NCBI GenBank assembly: GCA_964635055.1
Contig: CAZWMT010000007.1
Coordinates: 1 to 64,000 of the forward strand
Direction of reading: 5' to 3'
DNA from: JAEUJM01 sp964635055
Lineage (GTDB): Bacteria > Actinomycetota > Acidimicrobiia > Acidimicrobiales > DATDAH01
Length of the DNA: 64,000 nucleotides
Within the stretch, counting starts at the first letter, position 1. Every line of letters begins with the position of its first letter. This document shows positions 8,416 to 17,067 of this stretch, piece by piece. The position numbers were made by a program, and so were the translations under genes. A model generated the notes under the pieces. That model was not told the DNA's origin. It worked only from the letters and a program-made list of their open reading frames with translations, and made no database searches.

Positions 8416-9764
8416 CGTTGCGCTGGCAGATCGCACTGGCGGTCGCCGCCATCGTGGCCGCGGTGAGCGCCGCGGCCGCGGTGGGCGCCTACGTGTCGAC
8501 CGAACGCCAGCTGGCGGCCACTGCCGACGACACCTTGACGGCGACCGCCCGCGAAGTGGGCAACGGCCCCGACGGGGACACTGACGGGGACACCGACGGT
8601 GGACCGCTCGACGGTGACCTCTCGGACGCCGGCGAGGGCTGCCCCCCGGCGGGGCTGCTCGAGCCCGCCGTGGCCGCCCAGATCCTCCACCCGGACGGCA
8701 CGATCACGTCGTGCGTCAGCGACGGGGTGACGTTGCCCCCGGTGGCGTCTCGGCCGACGGGCTCGACCGTCACCCTCGACACGGTCTCGGCCGACGGCAC
8801 CACGCTCCGCGTCGCCACCGTCGCGTTCCACGGCGGCGGGTGGTTGCAGGTCGCGCGTGATGGCGAAGAGGCCCAGACCGTCCTGCACGCGCTGCGCCTG
8901 CGCTTGGCCCTGCTCGCCGTTGCGGCCACGGCGGCCGGCGCCGTCGCGGGCTGGCTGGTCGCCCGCCGGATCGCCCGACCGATCACGCGGTTGCGTGACA
9001 CCACGGCCACGATCGCCCGAACCCAGGACCTGCACACCCCGGTGCCCGCGGAGGGCGCCGGCGAGGTGCGGGGCCTGGCCGAGAGCTTCCACACGATGGT
9101 TCGTGCCCTGGCGACCTCACGTGAGCAGCAACGGCGGCTGGTCGACGACGCCGGCCACGAGCTGCGCACGCCGTTGACCAGCCTGACCACCAACGCCGAA
9201 CTGCTCCAGGCCTACGACCGGTTGCCGCCTGATGACCGACCGCTGGTGCTGGCCGCGCTGCGGGTCGACGTGGGCGAGCTGACCAGCCTGACCGACGAGT
9301 TGGTCGACCTGGCCACCGATCGGTCGAGCGACGAGTCCGCGCACCCCACCGACCTGGCCGAGCTCGCGACCGCGGTGGCGACGCGGGCCCGCCGGCGCCA
9401 CCGTCGGGGCGTCGAGGTGGCGATCACCGGCGAGGGACTCGTCAGCGCCCGTCCCCGGATGATCGAACGAGCCATCGCGAACCTGGTGGACAACGCGCTG
9501 AAGTACAGCCCCGACGACGCAGACGTCGAGGTTCGGGTCGCACCCACCTCGGTGGAGGTCTGCGACCGCGGCGAGGGGATCGACCCGGGCGACCTGGACC
9601 ACGTCTTCGAGCGGTTCTACCGGGCCGACCTGGCGCGGACCCGTCCGGGCTCGGGGCTCGGCCTGGCCATCGTGGCCCAGATCGTCGAACGCCACGGTGG
9701 TCGGGTGTGGGCCCGCAACCGCGTCGGCGGCGGCGCCGCGGTCGGCTTCACGCTCGATGGGTGA
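8412..9764 (+). CDS. Sensor histidine kinase (HAMP-HisKA-HATPase)
   Basis: 450 residues. First membrane helix at about 5-27, extracellular sensor of ~130 residues containing an acidic DGDTDGDTDGG stretch, second helix about 155-180, HAMP linker (RRIARPITRLRDTTATIAR), dimerisation/phosphoacceptor box DDAGHELRTPL (His about 249), N box NLVDNALKYS, G1 DRGEGI, F box FERFYRA and G2 GSGLGLAI. All catalytic elements are intact. GTG start overlaps the response regulator stop. The acidic repeat in the sensor could bind cations, but that is a guess. A stem-loop follows the stop. Confidence 0.95.
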   Translation: MTLRWQIALAVAAIVAAVSAAAAVGAYVSTERQLAATADDTLTATAREVGNGPDGDTDGDTDGGPLDGDLSDAGEGCPPAGLLEPAVAAQILHPDGTITSCVSDGVTLPPVASRPTGSTVTLDTVSADGTTLRVATVAFHGGGWLQVARDGEEAQTVLHALRLRLALLAVAATAAGAVAGWLVARRIARPITRLRDTTATIARTQDLHTPVPAEGAGEVRGLAESFHTMVRALATSREQQRRLVDDAGHELRTPLTSLTTNAELLQAYDRLPPDDRPLVLAALRVDVGELTSLTDELVDLATDRSSDESAHPTDLAELATAVATRARRRHRRGVEVAITGEGLVSARPRMIERAIANLVDNALKYSPDDADVEVRVAPTSVEVCDRGEGIDPGDLDHVFERFYRADLARTRPGSGLGLAIVAQIVERHGGRVWARNRVGGGAAVGFTLDG

Positions 9765-9769
9765 CCGCC

Positions 9770-9789
9770 CCACGGCCGCTTTGCCGTGG
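9770..9789 (+). terminator. Stem-loop after the sensor kinase
   Basis: CCACGGC and GCCGTGG arms (7 bp) with loop CGCTTT, five bases after the kinase stop. It may end or weaken the two-component transcript before the DUF72 gene. Confidence 0.45.
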
Positions 9790-9801
9790 TCTGCTGAACG
9801 G

Positions 9802-10557
9802 GTGACGACCGGCGGTGCGCGAGGGCGAGGGCAGGCCCGGGTCGGCTGCTCGGGGTGGGTGTACCGCGACTGGCGGGGAACCGTCTACCCGCCCGGGTTG
9901 CCCCAGCGCCGGTGGTTCGCGCACTACGCGGCGCACTTCGACACCGTCGAGATCAACAACACCTTCTACCGCCTGCCGCCCCCCGAGACCGTCGACCACT
10001 GGGCCCAGCAGGCCCCTCCCGGCTTCGTCTACTCGGTGAAGGTGGGCCAGTACGGCAGTCACCGCCGCAAGCTGCGCGACGCACCGACCTGGTTGGCCCA
10101 CCACCTCGAGCGGGTCGAGCGGCTGGGCGCCCACCTGGGCCCCAACCTCCTGCAACTCCCGCCCCGGTGGCACCGCAACGTGTCCCGGCTCGACGAGTTC
10201 CTCGACGCCGCCCCCGACCGCCTGCGCTGGGCGGTGGAGGTGCGCGATCCCACCTGGCTGCACGACGACGTGTTCGACACCCTGGCCCGCCACGGTGCCG
10301 CACTCTGTGTCCACGACCTCCTGGCCGATCACCCGTGGGTCCGCACCACGGACTGGGCCTACGTGCGGTTCCACGGACCACACGCGCGCATCGAGAAGTA
10401 CACGGGCCGCTACGGCGGTCGACGGTTGTGGCGCCCGGCCGAACGGATCGCCGGATGGCTGGACGAGGGCTGCGATGCCTACGCCTACTTCAACAACGAC
10501 ATCGGGGGCGACGGCTGGCACGACGCTCTGTGGTTGGCCGCCCGCTTGGGTCGATGA
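9802..10557 (+). CDS. DUF72 domain protein
   Basis: 251 residues, cytosolic. Starts with the family opening RVGCSGWVYRDW and YPPGLPQRRWFAHYA, then FDTVEINNTFYRLP, VEVRDPTW, VRFHG and the end motif DAYAYFNND, all characteristic of the TIM-barrel DUF72 family (YecE-like). The biochemical role of the family is not established. GTG 9802 is preferred since conserved sequence begins 12 codons later; ATG 9757 would overlap the kinase by 8 bases and is the alternative. A strong hairpin follows at 10580. Confidence 0.85.
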   Translation: MTTGGARGRGQARVGCSGWVYRDWRGTVYPPGLPQRRWFAHYAAHFDTVEINNTFYRLPPPETVDHWAQQAPPGFVYSVKVGQYGSHRRKLRDAPTWLAHHLERVERLGAHLGPNLLQLPPRWHRNVSRLDEFLDAAPDRLRWAVEVRDPTWLHDDVFDTLARHGAALCVHDLLADHPWVRTTDWAYVRFHGPHARIEKYTGRYGGRRLWRPAERIAGWLDEGCDAYAYFNNDIGGDGWHDALWLAARLGR

Positions 10558-10579
10558 GCTCCTTGGCACACCGTGCACC

Positions 10580-10619
10580 GTGGCGCAGGCCGGGCCTCGA
10601 TGCGGCGGGCCTGCGCCAC
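10580..10619 (+). terminator. Strong stem-loop after the DUF72 gene
   Basis: GTGGCGCAGGCC and its exact complement form a 12-bp stem around a 16-base loop, 23 bp after the stop codon. Confidence 0.6.
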
Positions 10620-10640
10620 TCGGCACCCTACGGCAATTGG

Positions 10641-10671
10641 TTGACAGTATTATTGAAGGTGTAATATTGTC
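10641..10671 (+). promoter_or_regulatory. Promoter with embedded inverted repeat
   Basis: TTGACA (10641-10646) and TAATAT (10662-10667, 15 bp spacer) form a recognisable promoter in an AT-rich island. An inverted repeat GACAGTATTA / TAATATTGTC (10643-10652 and 10662-10671, 9 of 10 matching, 9-bp spacer) covers both boxes, as expected for a tightly controlled operator. Confidence 0.55.
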
Positions 10672-10718
10672 GCAGCACCGAGCCCGGCGGACGGGCCGGA
10701 GTGACGAGGAGCACCATC

Positions 10719-11630
10719 GTGAAGCTGCGTTCCTTGACCGCCGCCCTGCTGGTCGGCGCCTGCCTGTCCGTGGCGAGCCCCGCGATCGCACAGACCGGCA
10801 TACCCCCGGTCACGGTGCCGCCGTTGCCGGTCCCGATCCCGCCATTGCCGCCATTGCCGCCACTGCCGCCGGTGCCGCCACTCCCGCTGCCCGCCCCTGC
10901 CCCGGCACCGACACCCGCTCCCCCCACGCTTCCCCCACTCCCGCTCCCGGATCCGCCGCCGGGGGCGGGCGGTGGTGGAGGCCTCTCCCTGCCGTCGCCC
11001 GCAGGCACCCCGGGCCCATCGACCGCGCTGCCGGGCCTTCCCGGGCCCGGCTCGGCGCCGGGAGACGTGGCCACCCCCACGGGCACCGATCCCGGCGCAG
11101 TCCTCGGTGCGCTCGGCGCAGTGGGCTCGCTCCCCTCATCCACCGTCCAGGGTCTGCCGGGTGGGCTGGCCGCGATCGACGACCTGCGCGACACGGCGAG
11201 CCAGATCGTCACCACGGTGACCACCTCGGTCTGTCAGGTCCTGCAGGTGATCGCCACCAACCTCCAGCCCGTCACCGCGGCTGTCGGTGCTGCGGTGTCC
11301 GATCTGCCCACCTCGTCGCTGGGCGCGCACCTCGGGAACGCGGTGGGGTTCCGGCTGCAGCTCCAAGCGCTGAGCCAGCTCCCCGCCAGCACCCTGTTGT
11401 CGCTGTCGGCCTCCCTGCCCGGGCTGCTCACCATCGACCTCGCGCTCCCGAACTGCCCGGAGGGCACGCCGACCGGCCAGGGTCCGGGCGGGCAGGGCCC
11501 GGGGCCGGGGCTCGGCTCCGAGCTCATCCCTCCCTCGTCGGCGGCCCGGGTGCTGCAGATCGCCGGATCGCCCGTATCGGTGACCCGGCCGGCACCGGCC
11601 CTGCCCGCCAACCCCGGCTTCACCGGCTGA
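10719..11630 (+). CDS. Secreted Pro-rich protein of unknown function
   Basis: 303 residues. GTG 10719 with GAGGAG seven bases upstream gives a clean signal peptide (KLRSLTAALLVGACLSVA, cleavage after AIA). Residues 28-85 are a Pro-rich low-complexity region of PLPP/PAPAP units, then a Gly-rich stretch, then a more ordered region (about 130-260) with two cysteines (TSVCQVLQV and LPNCPEG) that may form a disulfide, and a Pro/Gly-rich tail. No enzyme motif seen. It has its own promoter with an operator-like palindrome, so it is probably an induced envelope or surface protein. Function unknown. Confidence 0.75.
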   Translation: MKLRSLTAALLVGACLSVASPAIAQTGIPPVTVPPLPVPIPPLPPLPPLPPVPPLPLPAPAPAPTPAPPTLPPLPLPDPPPGAGGGGGLSLPSPAGTPGPSTALPGLPGPGSAPGDVATPTGTDPGAVLGALGAVGSLPSSTVQGLPGGLAAIDDLRDTASQIVTTVTTSVCQVLQVIATNLQPVTAAVGAAVSDLPTSSLGAHLGNAVGFRLQLQALSQLPASTLLSLSASLPGLLTIDLALPNCPEGTPTGQGPGGQGPGPGLGSELIPPSSAARVLQIAGSPVSVTRPAPALPANPGFTG

Positions 11631-11723
11631 GCGGCGGAGCAGCCGGGTCCCGCAGGGCGAGGGGCCCACAGCCCGAGCCCACGCGCCGGAGCATTCCCCC
11701 TCGCCCGGTCCCCGGGAGCGCGG

Positions 11724-11745
11724 CGCCGTCACCCACGTGACGGCG
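11724..11745. terminator. Hairpin overlapping the MarR stop codon
   Basis: CGCCGTCAC and GTGACGGCG (9 bp) around CCAC, between the convergent secreted-protein and MarR genes and including the MarR stop. Confidence 0.5.
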
Positions 11746-12187
11746 TCGAGGGCCCGCGGCCGGGTCCCGAGGCGTCCCCGTCGAGGCCGTCCCACAGGGG
11801 CCGGAGCTGGGGCGCCAGGCGGGCCAGCTCCTCGTGGTGGGCGGCGGCCAGCGCCTCGAGCCGGCGGGCGCCCTCGGGGAGCAGGCGCACGCGCACCACC
11901 CGCGAGTCCCGCTCGTCGGCGACCCGCTCGACCAGGCCGGCGGCGACGGCCCGGTCGATCAGCTCCCCCGCGCTGTGCGGTCGCAGCAGCAGCGAGTCGG
12001 CCACGTCGCCGACGGTGGGGGGTCGCTCGCCGCGGTGGCCCCGGACCGCCAACAGCAGCTGGTGCTGGGCCGGTGTGATGCCCTGGGCCTTGGCCTGCGC
12101 CTCGCTCCAGGCCAGGAACCGGCGCAGCCCGGTGCGCAGCTCGAGCAGGCGCTCGTACTGGTCGTCGGTGACCGGCAGCTCGCTCAC
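11729..12187 (-). CDS. MarR-family transcriptional regulator
   Basis: 152 residues. Winged helix with TPAQHQLLLAVRG, TVGDVADSLLLRPHSAGELID (recognition helix) and the wing VADERDSRVVRVRLLPEGA. GTG start at 12187. Divergent from the ClC channel gene with a perfect 19-bp palindrome between them, so it most likely represses itself and the channel gene. The effector is unknown; a link to anion or pH stress is inference from the target. Confidence 0.9.
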   Translation of the reverse strand: MSELPVTDDQYERLLELRTGLRRFLAWSEAQAKAQGITPAQHQLLLAVRGHRGERPPTVGDVADSLLLRPHSAGELIDRAVAAGLVERVADERDSRVVRVRLLPEGARRLEALAAAHHEELARLAPQLRPLWDGLDGDASGPGRGPSTPSRG

Positions 12188-12219
12188 TGCGATCGCCGCG
12201 TGCCGGTCATCGGCTCATT

Positions 12220-12238
12220 TATATCGTGCCACGATATA
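12220..12238. promoter_or_regulatory. Perfect palindrome, candidate MarR operator
   Basis: TATATCGTG and CACGATATA flank a single central C. It sits 8 bp before the channel ATG and 33 bp from the MarR start, in one of the few AT-rich spots, so binding would block both genes. Confidence 0.6.
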
Positions 12239-12246
12239 TTGATCGG

Positions 12247-14070
12247 ATGCGGCAACGGATCGACAGTCACCTGCGGAGCCTGGCTCGTCACCATCGTGCT
12301 CAACGTACGCCCCCGGCTCGCCTGGCCTTCCTCACGTGCCTCGCCGCACTGCTGGGCCTGCTCGGGGGCGGCGCCGCGTGGCTGCTCCTCCACCTGATCG
12401 CGGCCATCACCAACGTGGCCCTGTTCGGGCAGTGGGGCTGGAGCCTCCCCGACTTCGCCGACCTGCCCCGGAGCCCCCGGCTCGTGATCGTCCCGATGCT
12501 CGGCGGGCTCGTCGTGGCCCTCCTGGCGCGATGGTCGCCGGTGATCCGCGGCCACGGCATCCCCGAGGCCATGGAGGCCGTGCTCACCAAGCAGAGCCGC
12601 ATCCAGCCCCGCACCGCGGTGGCCAAGCCCCTGTCCGCGGCGGTGGCCATCGGTACCGGTGGGCCGTTCGGCGCCGAAGGGCCCATCATCGTCACTGGCG
12701 GCGCCATCGGGTCGCTGCTCGGCCAGGTGCTGTCGATGAGCCCGGCCGAGCGCAAGATCCTGCTGGCCGCGGGGGCCGCGGCCGGGATGGCCGCCACCTT
12801 CGGCACGCCGCTCGCCGCGGTGGTGCTGGCCATCGAGCTCCTGCTGTTCGAGTTCTCCAGCCGGGCCTTCATCCCGCTGGTGGTCGCCAGTGCGGTCGCC
12901 GCCGGCATGCACACCCTGCTCCTGGGCGAGGGCCCGCTGTTCTCGGTGCCGGCGCACGACTACGCGGGCCTCGACCAGCTGCCGTTCTACGTCGCCCTCG
13001 GCCTGGCCTGTGGCCTGCTGGCGGTGGTGATCTGCCAAGGGCTCTTCCTGGTGGAGGCCGGGTACCGGCGACTCCCGGTCGCCGAGTTCTGGCACCCGGT
13101 GATCGGTGGCCTGGCCTTCGGCCTGGTGGGCCTGGTCGTCCCTCGCGCCCTCGGTGTGGGCTACGGCGTCATCGACGACATCGTCAACGGCCGCGTGGCC
13201 CTCGACGTCGTGGCCGCCATCGTCCTCGCCAAGCTGCTGGCATGGTGGCTCGCGCTCGGCTCGGGCACCTCGGGCGGCACCCTCGCCCCCGTGCTGCTCA
13301 TCAGCAGCGGGTTCGGCTCCCTCGTGGGCGCGCTGTTCGCCCACCTGGTGCCCGGTGCCCACCTGGCCCCGGAGGCCTTCGCCCTCGTGGCCATGGCCGC
13401 CACGTTCGGCGCCAGTACCGGGGCGGCCTTCGCGTCGATCGTGTTCGTCTTCGAGCTGACCCGTGACTACAACGTGATCCTGCCCCTGATGCTCGCCACC
13501 GTCGTTGCCGACCTGGTGGCCGGCACCCTGTTGCGTGACCGTCTGATGACCGAGAAGCTGCAGCGGCGGGGCCTGCGCGTGCACCGCGAGTACGAGCCCG
13601 ACGTGTTCCGGGCCACGACGGTGCGCCAGGTGATGTCGGCGCCGGTCGACACCGTGAGCGCCGCGACCACGGTGGCCGGCGCCGAGGACCGACTCGAGGA
13701 AACCGGCCACGGCGCCCTCCCCGTGATCGACGGAGCGGGCCGCTGCCTCGGGATCGTCACCGCCGCCGACCTGCTCGACTGCGACTCGGGCCCCGGCACC
13801 ACGGTCGCAGAGGTGGCGACCACCCCGGTGGCCGGCGCGGCACCAGGCGACAGCGCCCTGTCGGTGCTGCACCGGTTCCTGGACGAGGACCTCGCCCACC
13901 TGCCGGTGATCGACACCGACGAGCGCTGCGTGGGCATGGTGACGCGCGTCGACCTGCTGCGGCTACGGGCCGCGGCGAGCCACCAGGAGGTGTCCGAGTC
14001 GGGATGGGCGCAGACCGCACCAGCGCGGCTCCGGCGCCGCCAGCCCGCCGAGCGGGCGGCCGGCTCGTAG
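12247..14070 (+). CDS. ClC-type chloride channel/antiporter with CBS pair
   Basis: 607 residues. Membrane part (about 25-430) with ClC signatures GTGGPFGAEGPI, GAAAGMAATFGTPL and GSGTSGGTLAPVLLIS, which line the anion path. The C-terminal ~130 residues form two CBS motifs (VRQVMSAPVDTVSAATTV... and TTVAEVATTPVAGA...HLPVIDTDERCVGMVTRVDLL), expected to bind adenine nucleotides in the cytosol and gate transport. ATG 12247 is chosen since it follows the operator palindrome; no ribosome site is seen, so a leaderless message is likely. Whether it is a channel or a Cl-/H+ exchanger depends on gating residues not judged here. Confidence 0.93.
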   Translation: MRQRIDSHLRSLARHHRAQRTPPARLAFLTCLAALLGLLGGGAAWLLLHLIAAITNVALFGQWGWSLPDFADLPRSPRLVIVPMLGGLVVALLARWSPVIRGHGIPEAMEAVLTKQSRIQPRTAVAKPLSAAVAIGTGGPFGAEGPIIVTGGAIGSLLGQVLSMSPAERKILLAAGAAAGMAATFGTPLAAVVLAIELLLFEFSSRAFIPLVVASAVAAGMHTLLLGEGPLFSVPAHDYAGLDQLPFYVALGLACGLLAVVICQGLFLVEAGYRRLPVAEFWHPVIGGLAFGLVGLVVPRALGVGYGVIDDIVNGRVALDVVAAIVLAKLLAWWLALGSGTSGGTLAPVLLISSGFGSLVGALFAHLVPGAHLAPEAFALVAMAATFGASTGAAFASIVFVFELTRDYNVILPLMLATVVADLVAGTLLRDRLMTEKLQRRGLRVHREYEPDVFRATTVRQVMSAPVDTVSAATTVAGAEDRLEETGHGALPVIDGAGRCLGIVTAADLLDCDSGPGTTVAEVATTPVAGAAPGDSALSVLHRFLDEDLAHLPVIDTDERCVGMVTRVDLLRLRAAASHQEVSESGWAQTAPARLRRRQPAERAAGS

Positions 14071-14151
14071 GCCCTCGGCGGCGCGTCGGTGCCGGGTCCA
14101 CGGTGCCGTCACCACCCGCGGCCGCCGACCCACCCCGCGCGCCGGCGGTGC

Positions 14152-15135
14152 TCAGCCCCCGACGAGGGCGACCAGCGCGTCCAGCTCGACTTGAGTGCCG
14201 ATGGCGATGATCACGTGGCCGGCCCGGACCTCGGCGTCGGGGTCCGGGTTGGTGCGGAACTGGCCGTGCTCGTCACGCAGGGCGAGCACCAGCGCGCCCG
14301 TCTGGTCGCGGATGTGGGTGTCGCGCAGGCTCCGACCGGCGATCGGCGACGACGCCGTGACCGCCACCTCCTCCAGACGGAACTCCAGCGTGCCCTCGTG
14401 CATCACGACGTCGAGGAACTCGGCGACGTGGGGACGCAGCACGAAGGCGGCCATGCGGGCGCCGCCGATGTTCTGCGGGTTCACCACCCGGTCGGCCCCC
14501 GACCGGTAGAGCTTGTCGCCGCTGTCCTCGTTGCGGGTGCGGGCGACGATGAACAGGTCGGGGTTGAGGGCGCGGGCACTGAGCACGATGAACGAGTTGG
14601 CCGCGTCGCTGTCGGCGGCAGCCACCAGCGCCGACGCCCGCTCGATGCCGGCCGCCCGCAGCACCGCGTCCTCGGTGGCATCGCCCACCACCGCGGGTGG
14701 CCCGCCGTCCAGCTTGGCCTCGTTGCGCTCGACGACCACCAGGTCGCGGTCGCCCTCGACCAGCTCACTGCCGATCGAGCGGCCCACCCGGCCCCATCCG
14801 CAGATGATGACGTGGTCGCGCATCGACGCGATCGACTGTTCCATGCGACGTCTCCCGAGCAGTTCGTTGAGCTGGCCCTCGAGGAAGGTCTCGATGAGGA
14901 CGCTGAAGGCGTAGAGCGCGGCCCCGACCCCGACGAGGATGAGCGCCATCGTGAAGACCTTGCCGGCGGGCGTGAGCGGCTCGACCTCGCGGAAGCCCAC
15001 CGTCGACACCGTGGTGACCGTCTGGTACACCGCGTCGAGGGGACCGAACCCCAAGGCCAGGTAGCCGATCGTCCCGGCCACCAACACCAGCAGCAGGGCG
15101 ACCATCGCCCCGCCGAGGCGCCGCCAGTGGGTCAT
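14152..15135 (-). CDS. Potassium channel with RCK (TrkA-N/TrkA-C) domains
   Basis: 327 residues. Two membrane helices (about 10-30 and 60-85) flank a pore loop with filter TVSTVGFREV (41-50), a K+-channel-like TVGF filter. Then an RCK N domain with nucleotide motif VIICGWGRVGRSIGSEL and acidic VVVERNE, and a TrkA-C domain from about 245 (GTLEFRLEEVAV...ALRDEHGQFRTNPDP). This is the MthK/Kch layout; ligand could be Ca2+, NAD or cyclic dinucleotide. The gene is convergent with the ClC gene, so the two ion pathways are neighbours but not an operon. Confidence 0.93.
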   Translation of the reverse strand: MTHWRRLGGAMVALLLVLVAGTIGYLALGFGPLDAVYQTVTTVSTVGFREVEPLTPAGKVFTMALILVGVGAALYAFSVLIETFLEGQLNELLGRRRMEQSIASMRDHVIICGWGRVGRSIGSELVEGDRDLVVVERNEAKLDGGPPAVVGDATEDAVLRAAGIERASALVAAADSDAANSFIVLSARALNPDLFIVARTRNEDSGDKLYRSGADRVVNPQNIGGARMAAFVLRPHVAEFLDVVMHEGTLEFRLEEVAVTASSPIAGRSLRDTHIRDQTGALVLALRDEHGQFRTNPDPDAEVRAGHVIIAIGTQVELDALVALVGG

Positions 15136-15188
15136 GCCCGCAGGTTAGGTCTCGCCCACCGTGCGGCCCGGGGCCGCCCGCCGCCGGC

Positions 15189-15458
15189 TCAAGCAGTGAC
15201 AGGTGTCTCGCGCTGGGCCGCGAGACGTCGCAGCGGCGGCACGGTGGGCGGTGGCTGCTTGCGGGGTGGCAGGTCCGCCAGCAGGTGGGCGGAGATGTGG
15301 GCGATCTCCGCCACCGCCTGCTCGAAGCGCTCCTCGACCTTGGCCGACGGCTTCTGGATGCCGCTGATCTTGCGCACGAACTGGCGGGCGGCGGCCTCGA
15401 TCTCCTCGTCGGTGGCGGCGGGCTCGAGGCCTCGGAGGGTGGTGATGTTGCGGCACAT
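15189..15458 (-). CDS. DUF2277 family protein
   Basis: 89 residues, starting MCRNITTLRGLEPAATDEEI and continuing ARQFVRKISGIQKPS, the conserved signature of DUF2277, a small helical protein common in actinobacteria and proteobacteria with no assigned function. The Cys at position 2 is conserved in the family. ATG at 15458 has GGGAGAT nearby upstream. It lies between the K+ channel and the carotenoid oxygenase genes, all on the minus strand, without tight coupling. Confidence 0.9.
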   Translation of the reverse strand: MCRNITTLRGLEPAATDEEIEAAARQFVRKISGIQKPSAKVEERFEQAVAEIAHISAHLLADLPPRKQPPPTVPPLRRLAAQRETPVTA

Positions 15459-15531
15459 GGGCGATCTCCCGGTGGGTGGGCGTCACTCCCAGTGTCGCCG
15501 CTCGGGCCGTCCCCTGCGCCGCAACCGTCGC

Positions 15532-16926
15532 TCAGCCCGCCGCGTCGGCCAGCCAGTTGCCGTGGAAGCCGTCGGGCACGCGGGCCGGCAGGTGCACCCG
15601 GGCCACGGGGCCGCCCGCCAGGTCGTCGGCGGCCAGCACGGCCAGGTCGGTGGTGGCCGACGCCCGATCGGTGACCAGCCCCAGCAACCAGCCCTCGTCC
15701 TCGGCGGTACCGGACTCGCGGGGAACGAACACGAACTCCTGCGCGGCCGAGGTGGGGCCGAAGTCGTACGACTCGGCGACCTGCCGGTCGAAGTCGAACC
15801 GGTGGAGCGGGGCGTGCGCCGCTCCTGGGACGGGCATGCCGGCCGCGTAGCCGAACCGATGGTGGGCGCCGGTGCGCCGCTCGTCGATGCGGGGGAACTC
15901 GACCGAGGTGTCGTCGACGACGGCGGTCGACGAGGTGCCGCTCGCGGGGTCGAGGGTCCAGCGCTCGACCCTCGACGAGCCCTCACCCGGGCCCAGGCGG
16001 TCGAGGTCGAACACGCGGGGCCAGCGCACGACGTCGAGCTCGATGCGGCCGTCGTCGCGGTCGAAGGCGTTGAAGGCGTGGAACACGAAGCCCGTGGGCA
16101 CCGAGCACCACCGCACGTCGTCGGCGCTGCCGTCCAGCGCCAGCACCCCCACCCGGGCCGGACGCGACTCGTTCCAGTAGTAGGGCAGCACACCGGCGAT
16201 GCCGGACATGGCCGCCTCGAGGTCGAAGGTGACCGGGAAGTCGAAGAGGAGCACGCTCGATGCCGTGATCGCGGTGTCGTGCACCATGAGCCGCTCACCC
16301 ACGTCGATCGCCACGTTGCGCTCGACCCGGCCGTCAGGGCCGACCACCACGTGGCGCACCGCCTCCTCGGGCCAGTAGTAGGTGACCGCGTGCCACCGGC
16401 CGGTGCGCGGGTCGCGGTGGGGATGGGCGCTGAAGGCCCCCGGCAGCGTGCCGTCGAAGTCCACCGAGGCCATCGAGTCGAGCTCGTAGGACAGCTCGAC
16501 CGGGGACGACCCGGCCTCGACCAGCGCGAGGGTGCGCCCACCGAGCGCTACGACGTTGGTGTTCACCGAGCCGCTGACGCCCTCGGCCTGGCGCGCGGCC
16601 GGGATGGCCGGCTCGCCGAGCGCCTCGGTGACGTTGGCCGTCCGCACGTAGCGGTTGCGGTACCAGTGCGCTCGACCCTCGTCGAGGCGCACACCGTGCA
16701 CCATCCCCGCCCCGGTGAACCAGTGCTGCGTCGCCGGATCGGGTTCGATCGGGTTCGGCCCGTTGCGCACGTAGCGACCGGTCAGCTCGGCGGGCAGGGT
16801 GCCCGTGACCGGGAGATCGAACGCCGTGCGCTCCTCGGCGACGGGGGCGAACGGCCCGTCGACGTAGGAACGGGGCGGTCCCGACGTGGTGGGCTCGCCG
16901 GACTGGTCGGCGGTGGTCAGCGTCAT
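15532..16926 (-). CDS. Carotenoid oxygenase (RPE65/CCD family)
   Basis: 464 residues. Non-haem Fe(II) enzyme that cleaves conjugated double bonds of carotenoids, apocarotenoids or stilbene-like phenylpropenes. The four metal histidines are visible in FSAHPHRDP, MVHDTAIT, FVFHAFNAFD and the C-terminal DGFHGNW; the opening GRYVRNGPNP is typical. No signal peptide. ATG 16926 has GGAG upstream (GGAGCACTCCC read on the plus strand as its complement). Divergent from a TetR regulator with a multi-half-site operator between them, suggesting induction by substrate. No carotenoid biosynthesis genes are near, so a scavenged substrate is plausible. Confidence 0.92.
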   Translation of the reverse strand: MTLTTADQSGEPTTSGPPRSYVDGPFAPVAEERTAFDLPVTGTLPAELTGRYVRNGPNPIEPDPATQHWFTGAGMVHGVRLDEGRAHWYRNRYVRTANVTEALGEPAIPAARQAEGVSGSVNTNVVALGGRTLALVEAGSSPVELSYELDSMASVDFDGTLPGAFSAHPHRDPRTGRWHAVTYYWPEEAVRHVVVGPDGRVERNVAIDVGERLMVHDTAITASSVLLFDFPVTFDLEAAMSGIAGVLPYYWNESRPARVGVLALDGSADDVRWCSVPTGFVFHAFNAFDRDDGRIELDVVRWPRVFDLDRLGPGEGSSRVERWTLDPASGTSSTAVVDDTSVEFPRIDERRTGAHHRFGYAAGMPVPGAAHAPLHRFDFDRQVAESYDFGPTSAAQEFVFVPRESGTAEDEGWLLGLVTDRASATTDLAVLAADDLAGGPVARVHLPARVPDGFHGNWLADAAG

Positions 16927-17008
16927 GGGAGTGCTCCTGTCGTGGTCGGCCCTGGCCTACGGTGAACGCAAGGGCGCCGCACCGGTAGGCCGCAACCGTG
17001 CGATCTAC

Positions 17009-17048
17009 CTGTACGATGTCCATGTACAGCGTCCATGTACGGAGTACA
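17009..17048. promoter_or_regulatory. GTAC half-site array between carotenoid oxygenase and tetR
   Basis: Four GTAC-centred half sites: CTGTAC (17009), GTACAG (17024), a second GTCCATGTAC (17031-17040) repeating the one at 17018-17027 with a 13-bp period, and GTACA (17044). TGTAC-GGA-GTACA is a perfect dyad at 17036-17048. Likely TetR operator. Confidence 0.55.
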
Positions 17049-17067
17049 GTAAAGGAGCCGAACCCGG

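Noticed and set aside
12184..13899. Minus-strand frame over the ClC channel
   Set aside because: Antisense shadow of a strong gene; composition is Glu/Gln/His/Gly-rich without domain.
14089..16965. 958-residue plus-strand frame opposite the K+ channel, DUF2277 and carotenoid oxygenase
   Set aside because: Shadow of three minus-strand genes with complete family motifs.
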